Position numbers and translations under genes: made by a program. The notes under the pieces are model-generated. The model was not told the DNA's origin. It was given only the letters and a program-made list of their open reading frames with translations, and ran no database searches. This document shows, in pieces, positions 40,390-50,297 of a stretch of 64,000 nucleotides of DNA. The number at the start of each line of letters is the position of its first letter. The first letter of the stretch is position 1. This DNA comes from Pseudomonas azotoformans (GTDB lineage: Bacteria > Pseudomonadota > Gammaproteobacteria > Pseudomonadales > Pseudomonadaceae): assembly GCF_001579805.1 (NCBI RefSeq), contig NZ_CP014546.1:2728001-2792000 (forward strand), in the 5' to 3' direction.

Positions 40390-43300
40390 AACACTGGGCT
40401 GACACTGCGTCAGGTCGCCCGGTTGCAGGTAGGGCATCAGGATCGGCGCCATGCCCTTGAGCACCTGCACGGGCAACGCCGAGGTAAAGGTGAAATGCTC
40501 CGCCGATTGGCCGGGCACAAAGGCCGTCAATGTGCCGAAGTGGTGTGCGCCCAGGTAGAACACAAAGGTCGCAGTGCGGTTGATGGATTTGGAGCTGAGA
40601 ATTCGTCCGCCCGCCCCAATCGCCTCGATGCGGTTGTCGCCGGTGCCGGTCTTGCCGCCCATGGCCAGCGGCGTGCCGTCGGCCAGTTTGAAACTGCCGG
40701 CCACGCGTTTGGCGGTGCCGGCGTCCACCACTTGGGACAGTGCGCCGCGCAGGGCCCTGGCCACGTCTACGGGAATCACCTGCTTGCCCGGCGCCGGGTC
40801 GTTGACCACGCGGGTTTCGTAGGGAGTATCGGCGGCGAAGTGCAGGCTGTCGATGCGCAACACGCGGGGCCGCACGCCGTCATTGAGGATGATCCCCATC
40901 AGCTCCGCCAACGCGGCAGGGCGGTCGCCGGAGCTGCCGATGGCGGTGGCGAGCGACGGCACCAAGTGGTCGAAGGGGTAGCCCACGTCTCGCCAACGCT
41001 GGTGAATATCGAGGAACGCCTCGATCTCCAGCATGGTGCGGATGCGGCTGTCCCGTGCGCTTTGATGGCGGCTCTTGAACAGCCAGCTGTAAACCTCCTG
41101 GCGCTCGAACTGGCTGGCCTTGACCGCGTCGGTAAAGGTCGCTTCGGGATGGTTGAGCAGGTAACCCAGCAGCCACAGGTCCAGCGGGTGCACCTTGGCG
41201 ATATAGCCTTGGTCGGGCAGGTCGTAGGTGCCGGGGCCGTAGTCCTTGTAGAGTTTTTCCAGGCGTTCATCGGTGAGCTTGACCGTGGTTTTTACGCCGG
41301 TCATGTGGGCGCGCACGAACAGGTTGAAGCTCGCCTGGCTGGCATTTGGCAGCAAATAGCGGTGCACGGCGGCCAGGCGGATCGGCGTGGGGCGCAGGCT
41401 GTCGAGGAAGGTTTCCAGGCGCGCCTGGGTGTCTTTTTTCTGGTACTTCTTCCAGAACTTGCGCAGGAAGGTGGTGCCTTCACGGTCGGCAAACCCGGCG
41501 AGGTATTCCTGGCGGCGCGGGTCGCTATCGTCCTTGAGCAGTTCGGCGCTGTTGTTTTCACCGGAGTAGGTGACATAGCGCACCACATCGCGCATCAGGC
41601 GAATGAACGGCAGGTTGATCGACTCGCGCAGGGCGTCGCGCAAGGTCGGGTTGCGGCCGTTGTCCTGGCTGCGAAAGTTGTGGAAGGTGTGCAGGCCGCC
41701 GCCGGTGAAAAAGCGTTCGCCGGGGTTGGCGGAATACGTGCGATCGAGGGCGGCGTCGAGCATTTTTGCCAGGGATTTGTCCGGTGCCTGGATCAGGTAA
41801 TCGAGGGCCCAGCGGCTCAGGCGATCCTGGTCATCCACCGGGATTTTCTTCAGCTCGACCGGCGCCTTCGCCGCGTACTTGTCGTGCAGTTCACTGATGA
41901 TTTGCAGGTACGTCGTGAGCACGCGCAGCTTAGCCGTGGAGCCCAGTTCCAGCTTGCTGCCTTCATTGATGTCGAAGGGCTGGTCGGTGTTGTCGGTCTG
42001 CACGCGCACGCGCGAGCCGTCCGGCGTCAGTTCGAACAGGGTAAAGCTGTAGCGCACTTGCGCGGTGCTGGCCGGGGTGAGCAGGCGCTCGCCGAGCAGG
42101 CCGATCTGACGGGCGTACTCCGGGTCGGCTAGATGCCGCAGGTAGTCGGTGGCCTGGCCTTGCAGCTCTGCTTGCAGGGTGGAGGTCGCGGACAGGTCCA
42201 GGCGGTCCAGGTCGTACAGCGGCCGGTCGAGCAGGGCGGCCAGGCGGCTGCGGGCGACGCTGATGCCTTTGTTGGTTTCGATCGGTTGAATCGTGGGCTG
42301 TTGCGCCCAGTCGCGATAAGTGACCTGGCTCGCCAGTGCGGCCTGCAACAGCGCCGGTTCGATCACGTCGTTCTGGGCCAGCAGGCGCAGGTGGCTGTCG
42401 GTGAGCTGCGCCAGTTCCTCGCGGCCCTTGGCCAAATAATACGACGGCCGACGCTGGGCGATGATCAGCGACAACACTTGGCGCAATGCCAAGCCTTGCT
42501 CCGCGCTTACCGGTCCTACCAACGCCTGGTTGACCTGGTTGAAATCGGCGCCGTACCACACCCGTAAACCTTCGGCCATGCCATGCACTTCGCCATGGCC
42601 GGGCACGGCGGACAGCGGCACGCTGTTGAGGTAGTCGCGCAGGATATTCTGCCGTGCAGGCAGGGTCTGCGGCCCATCGTGATAGGCGCGCACGGCGGCG
42701 GAAAACATCTGCCGCAGTTTCTCGCCGCCCGACAGGGTCAAGCCGTCCGGCGAATGGCGGTATTTTTCCAACTGGGTCGCCAGGGTGCTCCCGCCGGCAC
42801 TCTGGCCCGGCAGGTGTAACAGCTTGGCCACTTGCGACCACGCCGCCTTGGCAAACCGCGGCCAGTCCACGGCAGGGTTGGCCTGGGGTTGGGCTGGATC
42901 GAGCAGGTCGCGGTTTTCGATAAACAACAGGCTGTTGGTCACCAACGGCGGGATCGCGGCGAAGCTGGCGTACAGCTGTTGCGGGTAGTTGTACTGATAC
43001 AACGGCACTGCACGGCAATCGGTGATCGACAATCCCGCCTGGATTTTTTCCGCATAGGGCACAAAAAGTCCCTTGGCGCTGTAGTCCATCAATTCAGGCG
43101 AGAAACGTGCCTGGGCCTCGATCACATACCCGCGCTTGAGCAAGCGCGGCAGGAACGTATCGAGGTCGCTGTAGCCCAGGCGGCGGTCGAATGGGCCGGC
43201 GCCGGGGTAGGCAATGGCGTCACTGGGGCCGGGTTTGACCTGATAGGTCAGGTCGCGGGCCAGGCGGCTGAGTTCCTGGGCCTGCAGGCGTGAGGTGCGC

Positions 43301-43470
43301 ATTTCCTTGGCGGCGGCAAACCCCAGGGCAATCAGGCCCATCAGCACAATGAGCCAGAACAGGCGGCGGGCGTAACGGGGCCGGGGTTTGTTTTCGGGTG
43401 ACGGCGCTGGGTCCGAACTGCCTTGTACTTTCGCAGCCTGGGTCGAGTCGGTTTGCCACAGTGCGCCCAT
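40339..43470 (-). CDS. Bifunctional penicillin-binding protein (GT51 transglycosylase plus transpeptidase)
   Basis: A class A PBP-type protein of about 1043 residues with an N-terminal cytoplasmic tail and TM helix (LFWLIVLMGLIALGFAAA). It has a GT51 domain with ENRDLL and GGSTLATQLEK, and a penicillin-binding domain with the SxxK (STAK), SxN (SIN) and KTG (KTGTGDN) motifs all intact. It is longer than PBP1A/1B and has an unusual helical insertion between SIN and KTG (about 250 residues). ATG at 43470 has AGGA upstream, so I prefer it to the GTG at 43488. It sits between two giant toxin genes on either side. It may be a specialised peptidoglycan synthase rather than the housekeeping enzyme. 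Confidence 0.85.
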   Translation of the reverse strand: MGALWQTDSTQAAKVQGSSDPAPSPENKPRPRYARRLFWLIVLMGLIALGFAAAKEMRTSRLQAQELSRLARDLTYQVKPGPSDAIAYPGAGPFDRRLGYSDLDTFLPRLLKRGYVIEAQARFSPELMDYSAKGLFVPYAEKIQAGLSITDCRAVPLYQYNYPQQLYASFAAIPPLVTNSLLFIENRDLLDPAQPQANPAVDWPRFAKAAWSQVAKLLHLPGQSAGGSTLATQLEKYRHSPDGLTLSGGEKLRQMFSAAVRAYHDGPQTLPARQNILRDYLNSVPLSAVPGHGEVHGMAEGLRVWYGADFNQVNQALVGPVSAEQGLALRQVLSLIIAQRRPSYYLAKGREELAQLTDSHLRLLAQNDVIEPALLQAALASQVTYRDWAQQPTIQPIETNKGISVARSRLAALLDRPLYDLDRLDLSATSTLQAELQGQATDYLRHLADPEYARQIGLLGERLLTPASTAQVRYSFTLFELTPDGSRVRVQTDNTDQPFDINEGSKLELGSTAKLRVLTTYLQIISELHDKYAAKAPVELKKIPVDDQDRLSRWALDYLIQAPDKSLAKMLDAALDRTYSANPGERFFTGGGLHTFHNFRSQDNGRNPTLRDALRESINLPFIRLMRDVVRYVTYSGENNSAELLKDDSDPRRQEYLAGFADREGTTFLRKFWKKYQKKDTQARLETFLDSLRPTPIRLAAVHRYLLPNASQASFNLFVRAHMTGVKTTVKLTDERLEKLYKDYGPGTYDLPDQGYIAKVHPLDLWLLGYLLNHPEATFTDAVKASQFERQEVYSWLFKSRHQSARDSRIRTMLEIEAFLDIHQRWRDVGYPFDHLVPSLATAIGSSGDRPAALAELMGIILNDGVRPRVLRIDSLHFAADTPYETRVVNDPAPGKQVIPVDVARALRGALSQVVDAGTAKRVAGSFKLADGTPLAMGGKTGTGDNRIEAIGAGGRILSSKSINRTATFVFYLGAHHFGTLTAFVPGQSAEHFTFTSALPVQVLKGMAPILMPYLQPGDLTQCQPSVLVDTEKHPPRQGQLNL

Positions 43471-43541
43471 AGTCGATTGATCCTGCACGCAGATTGATCG
43501 GACTTGCTGAAAGCTTAGTCGATGGCGGCGATCCTGGCGTT

Positions 43542-46500
43542 TTAAGGTATTGGCAGCTTATCGCTGAGGGTCAGGCGTGCGAGCCAGGCCGGATCATTGG
43601 CTCGCGCCCATCGATAAGCCCCGGCATCGTTGAAAAACACCGAGATATCCAGCAGGTCCCATTCGATCATTTTGATATTCAGTGCGTGGATGTAATCAGC
43701 CGCGGCGCTGGTGACCGTCGACCACGGGTCGCAGATCCACACGTCGTCCCACCCGACTTCACCGAAGTTGATAGTTTGTACCAAGCCTGGCGGTGGTGTG
43801 CCCACCACGACAAACGCATGCCCAGCCGGCCGTGTGCCCCAGACACGCGCGGTACCGCCGTTTGTGCGGATCATCTCGCAGGCGATGTGGGCCATTTGGT
43901 CGCAATTGCCTGCGCCTGTCTTGAGGATGACTTCGGTGTAATTGGGATGGCCCATTTTGCTGTACTCCCACATCACGACGGGCTCGGCTACCCGCCAACG
44001 CTGCATTTCGGCGGCGCCCATGCCGAGGGTGTTGGCTGAGCCAACGCCGGTTTTTTCCACCACGGCCAAGGTGCTCGCGTTAGCCTTCTGCGCCAAATGC
44101 TGATTGATCTGTTGGGCGTTGGCGCCATCGGGCACGTTCGGCCGGGGTGGCCAGATGTCCAGCTGGATCGGTCGGTTGACCACTTGGATGTCCAGGCGCC
44201 GGCCCTGGTCGGAGGCGTTCAGTAATAATTCCCGTTGTTTGATTACGCTCAGTCGGCTGGCCTTGGTGCGCAGCCTCGCCATGCGAGCGGCATCAAAACC
44301 ACGCCGTGTCAGTTGGCGATAAAGGGTTTCTAGGGTGGGCAGGGCGACCAGCGGCTGGTCCGGGATCAGCCCTCCGGCTTTCAAATACTGGTTGCGCCAG
44401 TCGCAGAAAGCCCCGATTAGTGCAGTGTCTTCACCGCCCAGGCTGTAATCCAGTTGCTGGAACTGCAACGCCCCCGCCGGTGTGGCGGTGGTCGCGTAAA
44501 ACACGCCGGTGTCGGCCTCGACGACCCACTGGGTGCCATTCGGGCTGCCTGGCAAGGTGATGACCGCTGCTCGCAGGGTGCGGCTGTCTTCGATCCCGTC
44601 GAAAATGCCCTCCAGGCGCACGACTTGGGTCTGCCGGTTCAGGACGAAATCGAAGTCGTCGCCGGGCAGGCCGAACTGCATTTCATTGTCGATACGTTGG
44701 CCGCTGACCTGCTGTTTGTAGGTCAATGGCGTGCGGGGCCGCAGCGGCCGAAGTTCGAAGTCGTTCAGCGTCACGACGACCTCGTATACCCGGCGGTGCA
44801 ACACCAGCCGGCGGTTGGCGCCCCCGATGACCGGCCCTGGAATCAGTCGGATATGGTCCAGGGCCTGGACCCGGCGTTTATGGATGGAGCCCAGGAAGGG
44901 ATAGAGTTTTTTGCTGAAGCAGACAATGGGCACCGGGCTGCGTTTTGCCCGGCCGAGCGGGCAGGTGCTCTCAAGGGCATCGCTGAGTCGAATATAGGCG
45001 GCGCTGGTGATGTCGTTCAACTGTGCGCGGTTGTGCGGGGCCAATCGCCAGAGCTGATTACGCTCAAGAAGGTCGGTGGCGTCGGCACGGGGGATGATCA
45101 ACGGCGGCGTTTCAAACAGGCGCTTCACCACACGGGCCTGATAGCCGTCGACGCTGCGCATCGGGTGGGTGACCAGCGCCGAATCCAGGCGCAGGTCACC
45201 CAGTGGCGGGCCATAGGGCCGGCTGCTGAAAGGGTCGAAGCCATACCAGGCTGCGGGACGATGGATGACCGGCAGGTGGGTTACCGTCTCGGCATGAAAC
45301 AAGCGCGCGTTATCCACATCGGCCCGTTCGAGCAGGCGGCTGTAGTCCCGGCCACTGCCCTTGGCCAAGCGTTGCCGCGCGTGCCCCAGTGCAGTGTCCA
45401 TCAAGTGGCGCCCGGCTTTGCTCAGCCTTACCCAGCCGTGGACGCCGAGGCGCACCAGCGACGGTAAGCCGTCGAGTGGGTTGAACGTTGCGTTCACATA
45501 GCGCGCACTGAGTGATGCCAGTTGCAGCAGTTTACGGCTGGCCGGCAAGGTTTTGCCCAGGGTAGACAGTGTGCGCGAGGCAAACACTTGAGTGGGGGCA
45601 AACACCCCCAGTACATCGAAGAAACAGCTCCATGCGCCCTCAATGGCCTGGCGGGTATCGCCCGAGCGCAGGTCTTGCACGCAGGACCAGAAGGGGACCA
45701 GGTTGAGCAGGTTGCGTATCAGGGCATCGTTGATGCGTTGTTGATCCTCTAGGATGTTGGACCCGCGTGCCTGCACAAGCAATGCATCAATATCGAGAAA
45801 CAAGTGCTGGCGCGTGATCGCCTGGGCGATTGCCTGGCATCGCGGTGAATCGAAATCAAAAGCTGCGTCACTGGCCTGGGGGATATCAACGGGCAACGGG
45901 TCGGTGATCACGGTTGCCCATTGCTCCGTCTTGGGCTGTGAACCCTTGGCGTAAGCCGACCAGTCAATGGCCAATCGACTGCCGATATACAACTGGCTGC
46001 GTGGGTGAGTACTGGTGGGGCTGCCGGTGTTGAAGGACAGCGGCTGCCCGCCTGCTTGCAGGCTGATGGGCAGGCCTGGGTTCTTGCGCACGTGGTTGAG
46101 CATCGGGAACAGCTCGTAATACGTCACCACCGGGCGCTGCTCGCAACGTAGCAGGACCCCGTAACGCCCGGTGCGCGCCATTTTATCCACGACTGACTCC
46201 TGGTCCAGAGGCACCTTGGCGGGCTGGCGAAGCACCCACAGTTGCAGTTCGCCGTGCAGCAGCAGTTGCCTGTCAGCCAGGGGCAGTTGCGACAACAGGT
46301 ACTGTATGGCGTGGGTATAGGCGCTTTTAAGGCGTGTCACGTAGGCGTCGGCGGCGTGGTTGAACTGGGCACTGATGTTGTTCAGGTATTTGAAACCGGG
46401 TTTGAGCCGCGCGAGATCAAGTTGTCGGTCGGTCGAGTGCCATTCTGGGCGGATCGGCGCCAGGTCTCCGCTGATGTGCAGGTCCACCAGGCTTTGGGGG

Positions 46501-48404
46501 GAAGGGTGGGCGCGCCGAAACGGCGGGGCTTTGCCGACGCCCTTGACCCATTGCAGGCATTGTTTTTTCAGCAAGGGGTGCTTGGGAAAGACGCGTTGCA
46601 AATCGGCCAGGGCCATGGCGCGGCGCGTCACCAGCGCAGTGGTCAATTGTTGGCTGGCGGACCTGAGGGCTTGCATGCGCGGTGCCAGTTGCTGTTTCAA
46701 CGCCTCGATGGCGGCGAGCGAATAGGCCAGACCTTCGGGCACAGGGTGCAGTAGATTCCGGGCAACGCCCCAATCAATCAGGCTGGTGGTGGCGCAGTGT
46801 TCGTACCACAGCTGTTCATCGGCGGCGGCCTCCTGGGTCGCCAGGGTCATGACCTCGATAAATGTCATGTGTCGCGCTGCGCCACTGACCAGCGCCTCGG
46901 CCTGTAGAACGCCTTGCTTGAAGATCATCCAGGCGTAGGAACTCATGAAGTACAACGAGGCTGGAATGTCGCGCACCACGCATTCGGGCGCTACACCTGC
47001 CAGTAGCAGGTGGGCGGCAAGGGCCGTAGTGCGCGCGGTGGCGACACCCCGGTCGATCAGGTGTAATTCGACCGTTTGACGCAGCTCGACGTAATCGCGC
47101 CCCCAGAAGTCGCTGTGATTGAGGTCGAGACCGGCCACGCGATAGCGAACTTCGCCGGCGTGGGGGTCCAGGCTGAGTATCAGCGCGCCCAGTACCAGCG
47201 CGTCACGGCTGGCGCGGTTGGTCGGTTCATCGGGCCCCTGGCCGTACCAGCCGACCGCGCTGATCAGGCGGTCGGCCAGTGCCTGCGCGCGTGGGCTGTT
47301 GAGTAATTGATGCAGGCTTTCATCAGGTTCAGAGGGTTCCAAGGGGCCCAACAACATGGTCAGCAGCCCATTGATTGAGTCGGGCAGAAAAGCCGCGACC
47401 ACCTCCCTGACTGCGGTGCGTTGCTGCGCCGAGAGCGTCAGCGCGCTCGGCTTGGGCAACCCCAGGGTTTCCCAGTAATTGCCCCAGCGCGGTTTAGCGT
47501 GGGCAGCGAGGGGCTGGTCGTAGTGCAACAATGCTACGTCGGAGTTGGCGAAGTCGCAGGCGGGCGGCACCGCCAGCGGTTCAGCCTGTTGCAGTTGCTC
47601 GATCACATCCCAGGCATCCTCGCGGCTCGCGGGCAGTGGCAGTTGATGCAGGTTGAGCAGTTGCGCCAGGCTGAAGCGGCCGTCCTGATGAATGAAGGTT
47701 TGCAGGCGCCCGGCGACGGCCATGAGCTCGTCAAACCGGGCTTGCGGCGGGAGCGCCAAGAGCTGTGCATGGCTGATCTCGACTGACGTGCCGCTGAGGG
47801 TGCCTGCGGTGGGATCAAAGGTGTAAACGTCACTCGCGGGTGCCAGGGCAATAAAGCGTGGATGTTCGATCAGGGCTTGCAACAGGGTGGCAGCTTGGCC
47901 CATGGCTCGGGCCCAGAACGAATTCGACGTCAGCCGGCATCGCGTTCGGTATAAGGCGAGTAAGTTGAAGGGGTCATCGGCCAAATCATGATGGCTGACC
48001 AGTGCGCGCAGTTCACGCGCCAGGGTTTGCGTGTCTTGGTGAAGCTGCTCGAAAGCGCTGTGCAGTTTTGGGGTCCCGGGCGTATCGGCGAAACCCTGGC
48101 GTGTACGCAAGGCATCCAACAGTACGCCCCGTTCGGCTGGCGTGCGCGGTTGTGGGTAGCCGTAGAAACGCAGGATTTGCCCAGGGCTCAGGAGGGGCAA
48201 GCCTTGGCTGTCGGGATCGATGATCCAGGCCAACTGTTGTTTGCGCCAAGGTTCGTTCTGTGCTTTGCGGTAGCACCGCAACCAGTTGTCCACCGAGCTG
48301 TGCGCCGGGATGTGCAGCGTCGCCTCAGGGGCGTCGCTGGCAAGATGATCGATCAGGCCGTTGATCAGCTCGCGGTCAGCCTGTTGGCGTTGAAGGGGCT
48401 CCAT
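43542..48404 (-). CDS. Giant dermonecrotic-toxin-like protein with a C-terminal papain/transglutaminase-like domain
   Basis: A 1620-residue protein with the same N-terminal toxin-like type as its neighbours and a hydrophobic zone around residues 930-1000 (LLNLVPFWSCVQDL, CFFDVLGVFAPTQVF). The last 150 residues hold a likely Cys-His-Asp triad: Cys1501 in AGNCDQMA (codon 43902-43904), His1529 in AGHAFVVV and Asp1559 in WICDPWS. This is the arrangement of the papain/transglutaminase superfamily used by toxins that cleave or deamidate host proteins (Tox-PL, Pasteurella toxin C3, YopT-like). Which activity applies cannot be told. No signal peptide, immunity gene or secretion genes are adjacent. 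The upstream 435 bases are non-coding. Confidence 0.82.
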   Translation of the reverse strand: MEPLQRQQADRELINGLIDHLASDAPEATLHIPAHSSVDNWLRCYRKAQNEPWRKQQLAWIIDPDSQGLPLLSPGQILRFYGYPQPRTPAERGVLLDALRTRQGFADTPGTPKLHSAFEQLHQDTQTLARELRALVSHHDLADDPFNLLALYRTRCRLTSNSFWARAMGQAATLLQALIEHPRFIALAPASDVYTFDPTAGTLSGTSVEISHAQLLALPPQARFDELMAVAGRLQTFIHQDGRFSLAQLLNLHQLPLPASREDAWDVIEQLQQAEPLAVPPACDFANSDVALLHYDQPLAAHAKPRWGNYWETLGLPKPSALTLSAQQRTAVREVVAAFLPDSINGLLTMLLGPLEPSEPDESLHQLLNSPRAQALADRLISAVGWYGQGPDEPTNRASRDALVLGALILSLDPHAGEVRYRVAGLDLNHSDFWGRDYVELRQTVELHLIDRGVATARTTALAAHLLLAGVAPECVVRDIPASLYFMSSYAWMIFKQGVLQAEALVSGAARHMTFIEVMTLATQEAAADEQLWYEHCATTSLIDWGVARNLLHPVPEGLAYSLAAIEALKQQLAPRMQALRSASQQLTTALVTRRAMALADLQRVFPKHPLLKKQCLQWVKGVGKAPPFRRAHPSPQSLVDLHISGDLAPIRPEWHSTDRQLDLARLKPGFKYLNNISAQFNHAADAYVTRLKSAYTHAIQYLLSQLPLADRQLLLHGELQLWVLRQPAKVPLDQESVVDKMARTGRYGVLLRCEQRPVVTYYELFPMLNHVRKNPGLPISLQAGGQPLSFNTGSPTSTHPRSQLYIGSRLAIDWSAYAKGSQPKTEQWATVITDPLPVDIPQASDAAFDFDSPRCQAIAQAITRQHLFLDIDALLVQARGSNILEDQQRINDALIRNLLNLVPFWSCVQDLRSGDTRQAIEGAWSCFFDVLGVFAPTQVFASRTLSTLGKTLPASRKLLQLASLSARYVNATFNPLDGLPSLVRLGVHGWVRLSKAGRHLMDTALGHARQRLAKGSGRDYSRLLERADVDNARLFHAETVTHLPVIHRPAAWYGFDPFSSRPYGPPLGDLRLDSALVTHPMRSVDGYQARVVKRLFETPPLIIPRADATDLLERNQLWRLAPHNRAQLNDITSAAYIRLSDALESTCPLGRAKRSPVPIVCFSKKLYPFLGSIHKRRVQALDHIRLIPGPVIGGANRRLVLHRRVYEVVVTLNDFELRPLRPRTPLTYKQQVSGQRIDNEMQFGLPGDDFDFVLNRQTQVVRLEGIFDGIEDSRTLRAAVITLPGSPNGTQWVVEADTGVFYATTATPAGALQFQQLDYSLGGEDTALIGAFCDWRNQYLKAGGLIPDQPLVALPTLETLYRQLTRRGFDAARMARLRTKASRLSVIKQRELLLNASDQGRRLDIQVVNRPIQLDIWPPRPNVPDGANAQQINQHLAQKANASTLAVVEKTGVGSANTLGMGAAEMQRWRVAEPVVMWEYSKMGHPNYTEVILKTGAGNCDQMAHIACEMIRTNGGTARVWGTRPAGHAFVVVGTPPPGLVQTINFGEVGWDDVWICDPWSTVTSAAADYIHALNIKMIEWDLLDISVFFNDAGAYRWARANDPAWLARLTLSDKLPIP

Positions 48405-48839
48405 TCGTAGCGTCCTGCTGGAAAAACACCAGCCTGCCCGTTGGCTGCGTGACCTTCATCGCGAGCTTTCCGATTTATCCATGGGGAAACTCAACGTTGA
48501 TTGAACGGCTTGAGATAGAGCTGCCCAGGGCGCAATAACGAATGCCGCCAGCGCTGCTGTCCTGCAACACCTCCCAACGATTCGCTAGCTGTTTATTGCC
48601 AGGGACATAGGGTATATGCTCCTGTTGTTTGTGCTTTTAGCAGCTGCTTTCACTAAATAGAATGGATTTTATGGTGAAAGAACCTATGTAGAGCTTTTTA
48701 TACTGCATGCCCGCTGATCTTGCCTGGCAAGAAGGGCCCGCCCATGAGGCGGCTCCGGTTTCGGCAAGGGCGCAGGCTCACCGGCTTGTTCCCTTGAAAC
48801 TCAACGGACAATCCAATAACAAAATGAGGTTGTACCCCT
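48405..48839. other. Non-coding region between giant toxin gene and permease
   Basis: No gene is seen. There is a perfect palindrome TCAACGTTGA at 48491-48500. Between 48700 and 48820 there is a GC-rich, hairpin-capable leader ahead of the permease (CCGCCCATGAGGCGG among others), followed by the RBS TGAGGT. I recognise no known riboswitch in it. Confidence 0.5.
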
Positions 48840-50258
48840 ATGCCAGTCGGCAACCCACTGCCCCATGGCGAGACCGCTCAAGGCGGCCCGCTCAAACGCG
48901 AACTCGGCGAACGGCACATTCGCCTCATGGCCCTCGGTGCCTGTATCGGTGTCGGCCTGTTCCTCGGCTCGGCCAAGGCCATCGAGATGGCCGGCCCGGC
49001 GATCATGCTGTCGTACATCATCGGCGGCCTGGCCATTTTGGTGATCATGCGTGCCCTCGGCGAGATGGCGGTACACAACCCCGTCGCCGGTTCGTTCAGC
49101 CGTTACGCCCAAGATTATCTGGGCCCGTTGGCGGGTTTTCTCACCGGCTGGAACTATTGGTTCCTGTGGCTGGTGACCTGCGTGGCGGAGATCACCGCCG
49201 TGGCGGTGTACATGGGCGTGTGGTTCCCCGACACACCGCGCTGGATCTGGGCCCTGGCGGCGTTGATCAGCATGGGCACCATCAACCTCATTGCGGTGAA
49301 AGCCTTCGGTGAATTCGAATTCTGGTTCGCGCTGATCAAGATCGTCACGATTATTGCGATGGTCATCGGCGGCGTCGGCATCATCGCCTTCGGCTTTGGC
49401 AACGACGGCGTGGCGTTGGGTATTTCCAACCTGTGGAGCCATGGCGGTTTCATGCCCAACGGCGTGCAGGGCGTGCTGATGTCGCTGCAAATGGTGATGT
49501 TCGCCTACCTGGGCGTGGAGATGATCGGCCTCACCGCCGGTGAAGCACGCAACCCGCAGAAGACCATCCCCAGTGCGATCGGCTCGGTGTTCTGGCGCAT
49601 CCTGTTGTTCTACGTCGGTGCGTTGTTCGTGATTCTGTCGATCTACCCGTGGAATGAAATCGGTACCCAGGGCAGCCCGTTCGTGATGACCTTCGAGCGC
49701 CTGGGCATCAAGACCGCCGCCGGCATCATCAACTTCGTGGTGATCACTGCGGCGTTGTCTTCCTGCAACGGCGGCATCTTCAGCACCGGGCGCATGCTCT
49801 ACAGCCTGGCGCAGAATGGCCAGGCCCCGGCCACCTTCGGCACCACCTCCAGTAATGGCGTGCCGCGCAAAGCCCTGTTGCTGTCGATTTTCGCCTTGCT
49901 GCTGGGCGTGCTGCTCAATTACCTGGTGCCGGACCAGGTGTTTGTCTGGGTGACGTCCATCGCCACCTTCGGCGCGATCTGGACCTGGCTGATGATCCTG
50001 CTGGCCCAGCTCAAATTCCGCAAAGGCCTGAGCCCGGCCGAACAGGCGGGGCTCAAGTACCGCATGTGGCTGTACCCGGTCAGTTCGTACCTGGCCCTGG
50101 CATTTCTGGTGCTGGTGGTGGGCCTGATGGCGTACTTCCCGGATACCCGCGTGGCGCTGTATGTGGGCCCGGCGTTCCTGGTATTGCTGACGGTGTTGTT
50201 CTACGCCTTCAAGCTGCAACCGACCAACCTGGCCTCGCCTTCGGCGCGTTCGGCCTGA
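48840..50258 (+). CDS. Amino acid permease (AAT family, ProY/CycA-like)
   Basis: A 472-residue APC-superfamily symporter with 12 TM helices. Family marks are RHIRLMALGACIGVGLFLGSA at TM1, GEMAVHNPVAGSFSRYA between TM2 and TM3, and GEARNPQKTIPSAI after TM6. It carries amino acids into the cell with protons; ProY-, histidine- or D-serine/D-alanine/glycine-type substrates are all possible. The start at 48840 has TGAGGT upstream. The gene is monocistronic and ends in a convergent stem-loop shared with opgC. Substrate cannot be set from sequence alone. Confidence 0.85.
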   Translation: MPVGNPLPHGETAQGGPLKRELGERHIRLMALGACIGVGLFLGSAKAIEMAGPAIMLSYIIGGLAILVIMRALGEMAVHNPVAGSFSRYAQDYLGPLAGFLTGWNYWFLWLVTCVAEITAVAVYMGVWFPDTPRWIWALAALISMGTINLIAVKAFGEFEFWFALIKIVTIIAMVIGGVGIIAFGFGNDGVALGISNLWSHGGFMPNGVQGVLMSLQMVMFAYLGVEMIGLTAGEARNPQKTIPSAIGSVFWRILLFYVGALFVILSIYPWNEIGTQGSPFVMTFERLGIKTAAGIINFVVITAALSSCNGGIFSTGRMLYSLAQNGQAPATFGTTSSNGVPRKALLLSIFALLLGVLLNYLVPDQVFVWVTSIATFGAIWTWLMILLAQLKFRKGLSPAEQAGLKYRMWLYPVSSYLALAFLVLVVGLMAYFPDTRVALYVGPAFLVLLTVLFYAFKLQPTNLASPSARSA

Positions 50259-50265
50259 TGCCTGG

Positions 50266-50293
50266 AAGGGCCCGTTGCGTGCAACGGGCCCTT
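50266..50293. terminator. Convergent terminator stem-loop (permease / opgC)
   Basis: AAGGGCCCGTTGC and GCAACGGGCCCTT form a perfect 13-base-pair stem with a two-base loop, lying between the stops of the two convergent genes. U-tracts are weak on both sides. Confidence 0.75.
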
Positions 50294-50297
50294 GGGT

